From Acetobacter estunensis (GTDB lineage: Bacteria > Pseudomonadota > Alphaproteobacteria > Acetobacterales > Acetobacteraceae): a DNA stretch of 64,000 bases. A program made the translations under genes and the position numbers. The DNA is taken from the NCBI RefSeq assembly GCF_019083805.1, contig NZ_JAHRDV010000009.1:1-64000 (forward strand), given 5' to 3'. Shown piece by piece: positions 54,407 to 63,514 of this stretch. The notes under the pieces were generated by a model. That model was not told the origin of the DNA, ran no database searches, and saw only the letters and a list, made by a program, of their open reading frames with translations. Positions within the stretch are counted from its first letter, which is position 1. Each line of letters opens with the position of its first letter.

Positions 54407-55364
54407 GCCCGTGTTCACGCAGCTTGTCGCAGAACGCCCGGGCCGAAGCCATGCTGTCGAAGCCACGGGTGCGCAGGCGGTAGAAGATGGCGTTGGTATG
54501 CGTCACCTTCTCGATCTGCGGGCGGTGGCCTGCAAACAGTTCCGGTGAGACCGCCTTCATTCGGTCCCATTCCTTGTAGGCGTTGGCTTCGGAATCGAGC
54601 GCTGCAAGCTGCACGCTATAGGGGCCGGAAGAGGTCGCCGCCGGAACGTCTGATGCCTCCGCCACCTTGTGAGGCTCTTTCTTCGGTGCGGCTGCGGCCT
54701 CCGTCCGGCTCGGCGCCTTTGCAGGTGCCGCGTCTTCTTCCGCGCCGGCAGGCTGAGGCTGCGCGTCGTCACGTGATGGCGGTGCGACCGTATCGGAAGA
54801 CGGCTCCTCCTGTGGAGGCGCAGCATCCTGCGGCTGCGTGGACACGGTATCCGGCAGAGCCTCTGGGGAAGAGGGCGGCTGTGAAGAATCGGCCCTATCG
54901 GTCATGGGCGGATCGCTGCGGGCCGTCTCGCCATAATGAGCGGCGAGAGCCTCCGGGTTAGGCTGCTCCGGTCCGGGCGCAAGACGGGCGGCTCCGCCCG
55001 GCGCATCGGGTGGCGGAATGGCGCCATCCAGTTCCATGCCCCCCGGATCGGCGGGTTTTTCGCGCAACGGCTGGGGAGGCGGCCCATAAATCGGGATGCC
55101 GCCCTGATGATGGCCGAACAGCGACCAGCCGCCGATTCCCACCAAAAGCAGAGCACCCAGCCCGACCGCTCCATAGGTCAGCCGCCGCGTCATGGGGTCC
55201 GTGGGCAGCAGGGCCGCCAGTGCTGCCGCCTTGCCGCCCTTGGGACGGGCGGGGCGACGCGGCTCCATCTCGTCATCGTAATCCGCAACCAGCCGCTCGC
55301 GCGTGCGGGCGCGGTTGAGCCGATCGGCGTGGGGATCGGGTGGGGACGAGTCGTTCAGGCTCAT
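54381..55364 (-). CDS. SPOR-domain membrane protein
   Basis: A bitopic protein of 327 residues. The N-terminal cytoplasmic part is charged, followed by one transmembrane helix (LTYGAVGLGALLLVGIGGW, about residues 64-82). A long Pro/Ala/Glu-rich periplasmic linker leads to a C-terminal SPOR domain (about 245-325: GPYSVQLAALDSEANAYKEW and FYRLRTRGFDSMASARAFCD). SPOR domains bind denuded septal peptidoglycan, so a role at division sites is expected. It overlaps argS by 4 bases. In related genomes nagZ often follows; here scpA does. Confidence 0.9.
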   Translation of the reverse strand: MSLNDSSPPDPHADRLNRARTRERLVADYDDEMEPRRPARPKGGKAAALAALLPTDPMTRRLTYGAVGLGALLLVGIGGWSLFGHHQGGIPIYGPPPQPLREKPADPGGMELDGAIPPPDAPGGAARLAPGPEQPNPEALAAHYGETARSDPPMTDRADSSQPPSSPEALPDTVSTQPQDAAPPQEEPSSDTVAPPSRDDAQPQPAGAEEDAAPAKAPSRTEAAAAPKKEPHKVAEASDVPAATSSGPYSVQLAALDSEANAYKEWDRMKAVSPELFAGHRPQIEKVTHTNAIFYRLRTRGFDSMASARAFCDKLREHGHACNPLRP

Positions 55365-57148
55365 CGCATCTCCTCGACAGGCTCGACGCCCATCACCGCA
55401 AGACCTGACCGGATGGCCGTTGCCGTCGCAGCGACAAGCGCCACGCGGGCCAGCGTCGCCGCCCGGTCGTTTTCCTGAAGGAAGCGCAGGCTGGTCTCAT
55501 CGCGCCCGCGATTCCACAGCGTATGAAAATCCGCCGCCAGATCGCCCAGCCAGAACGCGATCCGGTGCGGCTCACGTGCCAGCGCCGCGCCTTCGACCGT
55601 GCGCGGCCAGCTTGCCACGCGACGCAGCAGCGCCAGTTCGGCATCCGCCTCAAGCCCGTCGAGCGACACGCTCAGCAAAGCCTCCGACGTGATCGCCTTT
55701 TTGCCCAGCATCTCTTCGGCCGCACGCAGAACGGAACGGCAGCGGGCATGAGCGTACTGCACATAGAACACCGGATTGTCGCGCGTCTGCGCCACCACGG
55801 CGTCCAGATCGAACTCCATCTGCGCGTCGCTCTTGCGCGTGAGCATGGTGAAGCGCACGGCGTCACGTCCCACTTCGTCGAGCAGATCGCGCAGGGTGAC
55901 GAACGTGCCCGCGCGTTTGGACATACGCACCGGCTGTCCGTCACGCACGATGTGCACGATCTGGCACAGCAGCACCTCAAGCGGCACTTTTGCGTCGGTC
56001 AGCGCTTTGACCGCAGCCTTCATGCGGCTGACATAGCCACCGTGATCCGCGCCCAGCACGTCGATCAGCACCTGCGCCCCGCGCTCCACCTTGTCGAGGT
56101 GATAGCCGATGTCGTTGGCGAAATAGGTGTTGGACCCGTCGGACTTGCGCAGCGGGCGGTCCACGTCGTCCCCGAACGCGGTGGAGCGGAACAGTGTCTG
56201 CGGGCGCGCCTCCCAGTCATCGGGCAGTTTGCCCTTGGGCGGTTCCAGCACGCCCACATACAGCAGCCCCTTGTCCTCAAGCGCCTTGATGGCTCGGTCC
56301 GTCACACCGTCCGCCAGCACCTTGGCTTCTGATGTGAACACGCCATGCTCCACGCCGAGCAGCTTCAGGTCTTCGCGGATGCCGTCCATCATGCGCGCGA
56401 CCGCGAAATCCTTGACCAACGCGAACCACTTCTCGGGTTTTGCCGGACGACCACCCTCATCGGCCAGCGCCGTGCCGTGCGTCTCCGCCAGCGCCTGCCC
56501 GATGGGAATCAGATATTCACCGCGATATTGCAGCCCACCGGGTGTCAGCGCATCGAACGCTTCTGCGTCGATGGTGGACCCGATGGCCTGAAGGTAGCGC
56601 CAGTAGGTGGCCCAAGCGAGGGCCGCGACCTGTGCGCCTGCGTCGTTGATGTAGAACTCTTTCGTGACGTCAAAACCGGCCTTGTCCATCAGATTAGCCA
56701 GCACATCGCCCACCACGGCGCCGCGGCAATGCCCGACATGAATCGGGCCGGTCGGGTTGCACGAAACGTACTCGACATTGACCTTCACGCCCGCGCCCAC
56801 GCCCGAATCACCATAGGCTTCGCCAGCCGCCAGCACGGAGCGTGCCACGCTCTGAAGCACGGCAGGTTTGAGGGTGAGGTTCACAAACCCCGGTCCGGCG
56901 GCAGCGGCTTTCGCCACGCCTTCCACGGATTCCAGTGCTGTGGCCAGTTCGGCGGCGATCTCGGCAGGCTTGCGGCGGGCGGGTTTGGCCGCGATCAGCG
57001 CCGCGTTGGTCGCCATGTCGCCATGGGCAGCCTCACGCGTGGGCGTCAGTTCCACGCGGGCGAGCAGTTCCTCGCCCATGTCCGGCACGATGCGACGCAA
57101 GGCGTCGAGAACGTGCGTGCGGTAGCGCTGGAACAGACAGTCGGACAT
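55361..57148 (-). CDS. argS: arginyl-tRNA synthetase
   Basis: Class I synthetase charging tRNA-Arg, 595 residues. The N-terminal Add-1 domain leads to the HIGH-equivalent motif in CNPTGPIHVGHCRGAVVGD. The KMSKS-equivalent loop is PVRMSKRAGTFVTL. An anticodon-binding DALR domain follows to the C-terminus (RVALVAATATAIRSGLAVM). The next gene (SPOR) overlaps the stop by 4 bases. Confidence 0.96.
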   Translation of the reverse strand: MSDCLFQRYRTHVLDALRRIVPDMGEELLARVELTPTREAAHGDMATNAALIAAKPARRKPAEIAAELATALESVEGVAKAAAAGPGFVNLTLKPAVLQSVARSVLAAGEAYGDSGVGAGVKVNVEYVSCNPTGPIHVGHCRGAVVGDVLANLMDKAGFDVTKEFYINDAGAQVAALAWATYWRYLQAIGSTIDAEAFDALTPGGLQYRGEYLIPIGQALAETHGTALADEGGRPAKPEKWFALVKDFAVARMMDGIREDLKLLGVEHGVFTSEAKVLADGVTDRAIKALEDKGLLYVGVLEPPKGKLPDDWEARPQTLFRSTAFGDDVDRPLRKSDGSNTYFANDIGYHLDKVERGAQVLIDVLGADHGGYVSRMKAAVKALTDAKVPLEVLLCQIVHIVRDGQPVRMSKRAGTFVTLRDLLDEVGRDAVRFTMLTRKSDAQMEFDLDAVVAQTRDNPVFYVQYAHARCRSVLRAAEEMLGKKAITSEALLSVSLDGLEADAELALLRRVASWPRTVEGAALAREPHRIAFWLGDLAADFHTLWNRGRDETSLRFLQENDRAATLARVALVAATATAIRSGLAVMGVEPVEEMR

Positions 57149-57261
57149 GCGTGCGGGCTCCCCCTCTTCGTTCAGGCCATGATCGGGTCGGCCCGGCGGA
57201 TGCCGTCATACAGCGCAACGCGGCGAAACGCGACAGGCCAATCGCGTGCGCGGCGCCATCA

Positions 57262-59307
57262 TCAGGTCTCCTGCGGCACGTTCTTCTCTAGTTCCTCCAG
57301 CCATGCCCGCGCATTGCCATCCGATGGCGCGCGCCAGTCACCACGCGGCGACAGCGCACCACCCGCCAGCACTTTCGGCCCATTGGGCATGGCAGAGCGC
57401 TTGAACTGGCTGACCGTGAAAAAACGTTGCAGGAACACGCCCAGCCAATGCCGGATTTCGGGCAGAGAATACGACACGCGTTCATCCTCAGGGAAGTTGG
57501 GCGGCCAATTCCCCATGCCAGCGTCGCTCCACGCATGTTCGGCCAGAAAGGCTATTTTCGAGGGGCGGAAGCCATAGCGCAGCACGTGAAAGAGCGTGAA
57601 GTCATGCAAGGCATACGGCCCTATGGTGGCCTGCGTGCTCTGCACGGCACCGCTCGCATCAGCCGGCACCAGTTCGGGTGAGATTTCGGTGGCAAGGATG
57701 TCGCGCAGGATGTCGGTGGTCTGCGGGCTGAACTGACCGGACGCCATCAGCCAGCGGATCAGATGCTGGATCAGAGTTTTAGGCAGTCCGGAATTGACGT
57801 TGTAGTGCGCCATCTGGTCGCCCACACCATAGGTGCACCACCCCAGCGCCAGTTCCGAAAGATCGCCCGTGCCGATGACCAGACCGCCCCGCTGATTGGC
57901 CAGACGGAACAGGAAATCCGTGCGCAACCCCGCCTGCACGTTCTCGAACGTAACGTCATAGACCGGCTCTCCATCGGCATAGGGATGGCCCATCTCGCGC
58001 AGCATCAGTTCAGCAGCCGGGCGGATGTCGATCTCAGCAGGCGTGGTGCCCAGCGCCTGCATCAGCGCGTGTGCATTGGCGCGCGTGCCCTCGCTGGTGC
58101 CGAATCCCGGCATGGTGAAGGCCAGAACGGCATCGCGTCCAAGCCCCAACTCATCGGCCACACGAGCACAGATCAGCAAAGCATGCGTCGAATCGAGGCC
58201 GCCTGACACGCCGATGACCATTTTGCGCGCGCCCGTCGCCGCCATGCGCTGGCGAAGGGCGGAGACCTGAATGGTGCAGGCTTCGTAACAGTCCTGCGCG
58301 AGCCGCGTCTGATCGTCCGGAACGAAGGGGAAGCGCTGGAGCGCACGCAGTAGCCCCAGATCGCCGGAGGGAGACGCGAAGCTGCGGACGATACGCCGCC
58401 ACGACTGGTCCTGCATTGCCTCCCCGTTCTGTCCGAACGAGGTCATCCGCATTCGTTCCTGACGCAGCAGATCGAGATCCACATCCGCGATGACATGCTG
58501 GGGATCGGCGGGAAAGCGGTCGCTCGCATCGAGCAGACGACCATTCTCGAAGATGGACACCTGCCCGTCCCACGCCACATCGGTCGTGGATTCGCCCTCT
58601 CCTGCCGCAGCGTAGAGATAGGCCGCGTGGCAGCGCGCGGATTGGGAACGGCAGAGCATGTCGCGCTCGTCGGCTTTGCCCACGGTGATGTCGCTGGCGG
58701 ACAGATTGGCCAGCACGGTCGCTCCCGCCAGCGCCGCCTGCGTGCTGGGAGGACTGGGCACCCACATGTCCTCGCAAATCTCGATACCCACACAGAAACC
58801 GGGAATGTCGTCGGCTTCGAACAGAAGGTCGGTGCCGAAGGGCACCTCCACGCCCGCCACACGAATCGTCTCGCCCGTGATTCCCGCGCCGGGGGAAAAC
58901 TGCCGCGCCTCATAGAATTCGCGATAATTGGGGAGATAGGATTTCGGTACCACGCCGAGCACTTCGCCGCGATGCACGACGACGGCGCAGTTGTAGAGCC
59001 GTCCTCGGTGCGGCAACGGCGCGCCTGTCACCACCATCGGCAGCATTGTGGTTGTAGCGGCCATGACTTCGGCGATGGCGTCCTGCACCGCGTCGAGCAA
59101 CACGTCCTGCTGCCGCAGATCGTCGATGGCGTAGCCCGACAGACCCAGTTCGGGGAATACGGCCAGCACCGCCCCTTTCTCGGAGCAGGCGCGGACGCAC
59201 TCGATGGTGCGCGCGGCGTTCAGGCGCGGATCGGCCAGCCCCACGGGCAGCGTGCAGGCCGCCACACGGGCGAAGCCGTGCCGGTAGAGAGAATGAAAAT
59301 CCTGCAT
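57262..59307 (-). CDS. nadE: glutamine-dependent NAD+ synthetase
   Basis: Final step of NAD synthesis, deamido-NAD plus ATP and glutamine to NAD; 681 residues. An N-terminal nitrilase-type glutaminase has its catalytic Glu ([14 protein letters not shown]), Lys ([19 protein letters not shown]) and Cys ([16 protein letters not shown]). A C-terminal synthetase domain has the PPi loop [16 protein letters not shown]. This long form carries both activities. It is first of the leftward run with argS, 113 bases upstream of it. Confidence 0.94.
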   Translation of the reverse strand: MQDFHSLYRHGFARVAACTLPVGLADPRLNAARTIECVRACSEKGAVLAVFPELGLSGYAIDDLRQQDVLLDAVQDAIAEVMAATTTMLPMVVTGAPLPHRGRLYNCAVVVHRGEVLGVVPKSYLPNYREFYEARQFSPGAGITGETIRVAGVEVPFGTDLLFEADDIPGFCVGIEICEDMWVPSPPSTQAALAGATVLANLSASDITVGKADERDMLCRSQSARCHAAYLYAAAGEGESTTDVAWDGQVSIFENGRLLDASDRFPADPQHVIADVDLDLLRQERMRMTSFGQNGEAMQDQSWRRIVRSFASPSGDLGLLRALQRFPFVPDDQTRLAQDCYEACTIQVSALRQRMAATGARKMVIGVSGGLDSTHALLICARVADELGLGRDAVLAFTMPGFGTSEGTRANAHALMQALGTTPAEIDIRPAAELMLREMGHPYADGEPVYDVTFENVQAGLRTDFLFRLANQRGGLVIGTGDLSELALGWCTYGVGDQMAHYNVNSGLPKTLIQHLIRWLMASGQFSPQTTDILRDILATEISPELVPADASGAVQSTQATIGPYALHDFTLFHVLRYGFRPSKIAFLAEHAWSDAGMGNWPPNFPEDERVSYSLPEIRHWLGVFLQRFFTVSQFKRSAMPNGPKVLAGGALSPRGDWRAPSDGNARAWLEELEKNVPQET

Positions 59308-59694
59308 GGGGCATCCATCGCTTTTCGTGAGGCGCAGTCACTTACCCTACCGCGCGGAGAGTCTCCGGCAAACCGTCCTGTCCAACAGCTGCGTCTGCGG
59401 ATCAGTCGCGATCCTTTCCAACCGGTGGCTGTCTGTGACCCTGCATTTCGGACAGATCACCATGTCACCACGGAAAAGCTGGTCTCTCCCGTGGCGATCA
59501 CGGTTTATCGTGGATACATATCAGAATAATGACATGTCTTGCTGGCCTTACCCACTAGCGGAAAGGGTCGGAAAAAACGCACTTACTTGGCAGCCCGCCA
59601 CAGGGAAGCTATGCAATGCCCCCTTATGGGCAGCCCTGCGGCCGGTGGTGCGGAGCGGCTGGTCGTTCCTGTTTCTTGTGTGACGGAGTTCAGC
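59308..59694. other. divergent promoter region between nadE and accD
   Basis: 387 bases without a supported gene. It should carry promoters for both neighbours. The only structure seen is a small TGCCC-GGGCA hairpin (59617-59632) about 65 bases ahead of accD. The frame open from 59539 is an unsupported extension of accD. Confidence 0.5.
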
Positions 59695-60618
59695 ATGAGC
59701 TGGCTGACCGAATATGTCCGGCCGAAGATCCGGGGACTGCTCAAGCGCGAGGTCCCCGACAATCTGTGGACCAACTGCCCTTCCTGCCACCAGATGGTGC
59801 TGGTCAAGGAACTGGAGCGCACTCTCAACGTGTGCCCGCATTGCGGCTTCCACATGAAGGTGCCCGTCACCCAGCGTTTCGACTGGACGTTCGATCCGGG
59901 CAGCTACACGCGCATCGAACTGCCGAAAGTGGCCGCCGACCCGCTCGGCTTCCGCGACCAGAAACGCTACACCGACCGCCTGCGCGACGCCCGCGCCAAG
60001 ACCGGATTGGACGACTCGCTCGCCGTCGCTCACGGCAAGATCACGGGCTATCCGGCCGTCGTGGCTGTCATGGCCTATGAGTTCATGGCGGGCACGATGG
60101 GCTCCGGTCTGGGCGAAGCCTTCATCGCCGCCGTGCGTCTGGCCATTCTTCAGCGCGCCCCGCTGGTTATCTTCACGGCCTCGGGCGGCGCGCGCATGCA
60201 GGAAGGCGTCATCAGCCTGATGCAGATGCCGCGCACGACAGTGGGCGTGCAGATGCTGAAAGACGCTGGCCTGCCTTATATCGTGGTGCTGACGGACCCC
60301 ACCACGGGCGGCGTCTCGGCCTCGTTCGCCATGCTGGGCGACGTGCAGATCGCAGAGCCGAAAGCCCTGATCGGCTTTGCCGGGCCGCGCGTGATCGAAG
60401 ACACAGTGCGTGAAAAGCTCCCCGAGGGCTTCCAGCGCTCCGAGTATCTGCTGGAGCACGGCATGCTCGACATGGTGGTGGAGCGCAAAAATCTGCGTGA
60501 GACGCTGGGCCGTGTGATCGGCCTGCTGACGGATGCGCCAGCGGGCGATGTGTTCACCAATACACTCCCGGACCCTGAAGAACCCGGACCGGGCGACACG
60601 GTTCTCCCCACGACCTGA
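59695..60618 (+). CDS. accD: acetyl-CoA carboxylase beta subunit
   Basis: Carboxyltransferase beta subunit that, with AccA, moves carboxyl from biotin to acetyl-CoA to make malonyl-CoA for fatty acids. At 307 residues it has a four-Cys zinc site at the N-terminus (NCPSCHQM and NVCPHCGF), the GYPAVVAVMAYEFMAGTMGS segment, TASGGARMQEGVISLMQMP and YIVVLTDPTTGGVSASFAML. The ATG at 59695 follows an ACGGAG site. folC follows 63 bases later. Confidence 0.95.
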   Translation: MSWLTEYVRPKIRGLLKREVPDNLWTNCPSCHQMVLVKELERTLNVCPHCGFHMKVPVTQRFDWTFDPGSYTRIELPKVAADPLGFRDQKRYTDRLRDARAKTGLDDSLAVAHGKITGYPAVVAVMAYEFMAGTMGSGLGEAFIAAVRLAILQRAPLVIFTASGGARMQEGVISLMQMPRTTVGVQMLKDAGLPYIVVLTDPTTGGVSASFAMLGDVQIAEPKALIGFAGPRVIEDTVREKLPEGFQRSEYLLEHGMLDMVVERKNLRETLGRVIGLLTDAPAGDVFTNTLPDPEEPGPGDTVLPTT

Positions 60619-60639
60619 CAACCCCACCCGCGCGGGCAC

Positions 60640-60663
60640 ACTCCCGGCCTTTACACCGGGAGT
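60640..60663 (+). terminator. small hairpin between accD and folC
   Basis: ACTCCCGG (60640-60647) and CCGGGAGT (60656-60663) make a perfect 8-bp stem with an 8-base loop, ending 18 bases ahead of the folC start. It could attenuate or separate the two genes; no T-run is evident. Confidence 0.4.
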
Positions 60664-60681
60664 CTTGCAACAGAGCCGAGC

Positions 60682-62016
60682 ATGACCGACACACCGCCCG
60701 CCCCTACTTTCACGCCCGCTCTGGGTGCCGAGTTCACCGGCCGCACCGGCTCCGTTCTGGAACGGCTGAATCGGCTCTACCCCGCACTGATCGATCTCTC
60801 ACTCGGGCGCCTTGAGGCTCTGCTGGCCAAGCTCGGCCATCCCGAACTGGCGCTGCCACCGATCATTCACGTCGCGGGCACCAACGGTAAAGGCAGCACC
60901 TGCGCCAATCTCCGCGCCATCGGAGAAGCAGCGGGCTGGCGCGTTCACGTCATGACATCCCCGCATCTGGTGGATGTGACCGAACGGTTCCGCGTGGCCG
61001 GAAAGCTCGTGAGCGAGGACGAACTTGTCAGCGTTCTGGAAGAGATCGAGCGCATCAATGCCGGAGAACCCATCACGGTGTTCGAGGTGCTGACAGCCGC
61101 GGGCTTCCTGCTGTTTTCGCGCCATCCGGCGGATCTTGCCATCATCGAGGTTGGGCTTGGGGGACGACACGACGCCACCAACGTCCTGCCCCATCCCGCC
61201 GCCTGCGCCATCACCGCCATTTCGCTCGATCACGAGGCGTTCCTTGGCTCCACCCTTGCCGCCATCACGGGTGAGAAAGCCGGGATCATCAAGTCGGGCG
61301 TTCCGGTGGTCACCGGACGCCAGCCTGACGCAGTGCGGGACGTTCTGGAAGCCGAAGCCGCCACCAAAGACGCTCCGTTGTGGCTGCGCGACCGTGACTG
61401 GCAGCTAGCCCGCACGGAAGATGGAAGCGCTCTAACTTTCTCCGACGCACAAGGCACACTGTCGCTCCCGCGTCCTGCCCTGACCGGCCCGCATCAGGAC
61501 GACAATGCCGGTCTGGCCATCGCTACCCTGCGCGCCAGCGGTCTGCCCCTGCCGTCAAAAGCGTGGGCAGGAATCGCTCATGCCCAATGGCCCGCACGTC
61601 TTCAGAAGCTGCATGGCGCGCTGGCGCACACACTGCCCGAAGGGTGGGAGCTGTGGCTCGACGGTGGCCACAATCCCGGCGCGGGTGAGGCGCTGGTGCC
61701 GGTGCTGGAACGCTGGTCGGACCGCCCGCTGCATGTGCTGGTGGGCATGAAGCAGACAAAGGACGCTTCGGGGTTTCTGCGTCCGATTCTCTCGCATGCC
61801 ACCTCCGTGTGGGCCGTGGCGGAGCCGGAGCAGCATCTGGCGCTTTCCGTGGACGCCATTGTGGCGTCATCAGGCGATATCGCCCGTCCCGGCCCCGATA
61901 TCGCAACGGCGCTGGCAGCCCTGCCCCGCGCCGGAACTCCCGCGCGCGTGTTGATCTGCGGCAGCCTCTATCTGGCGGGCGTCGTATTGAAAAAAGACGG
62001 ATGGACCGCGCTCTGA
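60682..62016 (+). CDS. folC: dihydrofolate/folylpolyglutamate synthase
   Basis: Mur-ligase-type enzyme adding glutamates to folates (and possibly making dihydrofolate); 444 residues. The ATP loop is VAGTNGKGSTCANLRAIGEA, with TSPHLVDVTERFRVAGKLVS, AIIEVGLGGRHDATNVL, and WLDGGHNPGAGEAL of the C-terminal domain. In many alphaproteobacteria trpA-accD-folC lie together; here only accD-folC are in the window. Confidence 0.93.
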   Translation: MTDTPPAPTFTPALGAEFTGRTGSVLERLNRLYPALIDLSLGRLEALLAKLGHPELALPPIIHVAGTNGKGSTCANLRAIGEAAGWRVHVMTSPHLVDVTERFRVAGKLVSEDELVSVLEEIERINAGEPITVFEVLTAAGFLLFSRHPADLAIIEVGLGGRHDATNVLPHPAACAITAISLDHEAFLGSTLAAITGEKAGIIKSGVPVVTGRQPDAVRDVLEAEAATKDAPLWLRDRDWQLARTEDGSALTFSDAQGTLSLPRPALTGPHQDDNAGLAIATLRASGLPLPSKAWAGIAHAQWPARLQKLHGALAHTLPEGWELWLDGGHNPGAGEALVPVLERWSDRPLHVLVGMKQTKDASGFLRPILSHATSVWAVAEPEQHLALSVDAIVASSGDIARPGPDIATALAALPRAGTPARVLICGSLYLAGVVLKKDGWTAL

Positions 62017-62054
62017 GCCGGATTGGTAAGGCTGCATTAACCGCCACTCCTTAG

Positions 62055-62077
62055 GAGAAACGGACATACCGTTTCTC
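62055..62077 (+). repeat. inverted repeat after folC
   Basis: GAGAAACGG (62055-62063) and CCGTTTCTC (62069-62077) form a perfect 9-bp stem with loop ACATA, 38 bases after the folC stop and 3 bases ahead of the next GTG. The adjacent TTCTCTTGT gives a weak T-run, so it may be a folC terminator. If the next gene is translated from its GTG, the hairpin would lie in its leader. Confidence 0.45.
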
Positions 62078-62079
62078 TT

Positions 62080-63207
62080 GTGGATGAGGCGTTCTTGCGC
62101 AAGTTTCTCCTGTGTACGGGACTGTTCCTCTCGGCCCTGACCGCCAACGGGCGGGCTCACGCGCAGTTCGCTCCCACGCACACTGGCACCTATCTCGATT
62201 CCCGCCGCGATGCGGAGATCCGCCACCGCACGCTTGCACGCATGCTCATGACACTGGGCATGGACCCAGACGAGGTCGCCACATCTTCCACGGACACGTC
62301 CAACGACGTGCTGCCGCAAATGCCCGTCCGCCGCTTTGAGGAGGACGATTCCCTGTCCCGTGTCCCGCGCCGTCGCAAGAGCCATGCGCCGGATGAGTGG
62401 CACCCGACTCCTTACCATTCGAAAACCCGAGGCGAACTGGCCGTCGTGCAGGTCAATCGCGAGATTGGGCTGTCTGCGACGGGGTCATGGACCAATTACA
62501 AGGAAAAGCCGCTATGGGAGGGGCCTGAGACCGGTTATGACCGGGAAACCGGCTGGGCGCCCGGATTTCAGTTCGACGCCTCGACCATGTTCGATCTCTA
62601 TGAAGTGCAGCACATCCTTCTGGCCGGTCATGTAGCCTTCAGCGACGGCAACGTGGGCTATCACGGCTCCGCCAGCAACGGATGGCAGACTTGGCCTTAC
62701 CGCAACTCCTCCAATCGTGAGACGATCGACGCCCGCATCGAACTCGGCAAGGGACTGATGGTGACGGACCGTTTCATGATCACCCCTGCGATCATGGGGG
62801 GCTATTGGTCATGGGGGCGCAATGTCAAAGGCTCCCAGGGCGTGTCGTCCAGTTCGGAAGATTACGCCGGTTTCGTTGCCGGCATTGTCGTTCATCTCGA
62901 TTACGCCGTAACGGATGCCTTCGTGGTGCGCGGGCGGCTGTGCTGGGATGAACGACTGGGTTCGCACATGGATGCCGCCGGCGTCAAAGGCACGTTCCGC
63001 CTGCGTCCGCGCCCGGAATGGATCGCCGCACTGGACTTCGATTACAGGCTCTCCCGTTCCCTCCATTTCATCAGCGGCGTGCAGTATTCCTACTATTCGT
63101 TCGGACGCAGCCAGTCCATCGCGCAGCATGGCGGCTACTCCCTCTACGAACCCAGCAGTTGGACAAATGGCATGACGCTGCATGCAGGTATCGCTTACGC
63201 CTTCTGA
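62080..63207 (+). CDS. probable outer-membrane beta-barrel protein
   Basis: I do not recognise a named family. The 375-residue protein has a signal peptide (FLLCTGLFLSALTANGRAHA), a charged linker, and then a C-terminal region of alternating hydrophobic strands with many Tyr, Trp and Gly: SATGSWTNYKEKPLW, HILLAGHVAFSDG, RIELGKGLMVTDRFMITPAI, SRSLHFISGVQYSYYSFG, ending GIAYAF. The terminal aromatic Phe fits an outer-membrane barrel. The GTG at 62080 lies behind a hairpin; a TTG at 62095 with a GAGG site gives a cleaner signal peptide. It has no clear operon partner. A porin-like or surface-lipid role cannot be told apart. Confidence 0.68.
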   Translation: MDEAFLRKFLLCTGLFLSALTANGRAHAQFAPTHTGTYLDSRRDAEIRHRTLARMLMTLGMDPDEVATSSTDTSNDVLPQMPVRRFEEDDSLSRVPRRRKSHAPDEWHPTPYHSKTRGELAVVQVNREIGLSATGSWTNYKEKPLWEGPETGYDRETGWAPGFQFDASTMFDLYEVQHILLAGHVAFSDGNVGYHGSASNGWQTWPYRNSSNRETIDARIELGKGLMVTDRFMITPAIMGGYWSWGRNVKGSQGVSSSSEDYAGFVAGIVVHLDYAVTDAFVVRGRLCWDERLGSHMDAAGVKGTFRLRPRPEWIAALDFDYRLSRSLHFISGVQYSYYSFGRSQSIAQHGGYSLYEPSSWTNGMTLHAGIAYAF

Positions 63208-63225
63208 GGACGATCCGTCCTTTTC
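63207..63225 (+). terminator. short hairpin after the barrel gene
   Basis: AGGACG (63207-63212) and CGTCCT (63216-63221) form a 6-bp stem with loop ATC, followed by TTTC, starting at the last stop-codon base. A small rho-independent terminator is plausible. Confidence 0.45.
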
Positions 63226-63514
63226 AATGACTATTTCCCCCGAAAAGACACAACAGAGCCTCTAAACGCCACGTTTCCCTTCCGAACCATGGCCTTGATT
63301 TCCAGAGGATGCGGCCGTCTCCGGGGACGGTTATTGCACGTTCACAGCCTGACAGATCGCGAAAGACAGCCGTGAACATCCTCTCGACCCGAATTCGCCT
63401 CATGTCGCTACATCCCTACGGGAAAAGGCGGTTTTTCACCTTATCCTTCGTGCCCTGCTCCCGGCAGACGCGATCGGCTTCCCGTTCCTGACCACCAACG
63501 CAGAGCGCACCGAC
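63226..63514. other. gap ahead of the repeat protein
   Basis: Of the 307 bases between 63207 and 63515, nothing beyond the hairpin is supported. A frame compatible with the next gene stays open for a few tens of codons upstream (about 63420 onward), so the true start of that gene could lie here. Confidence 0.4.

Noticed and set aside
59548-60639. 363-codon frame antisense to accD
   Set aside because: Covers the whole accD gene in reverse; composition typical of a shadow.
63309-63491. 60-codon frame between the barrel and repeat genes
   Set aside because: No ribosome site, domain or signal; Arg/Ser-rich chance frame.
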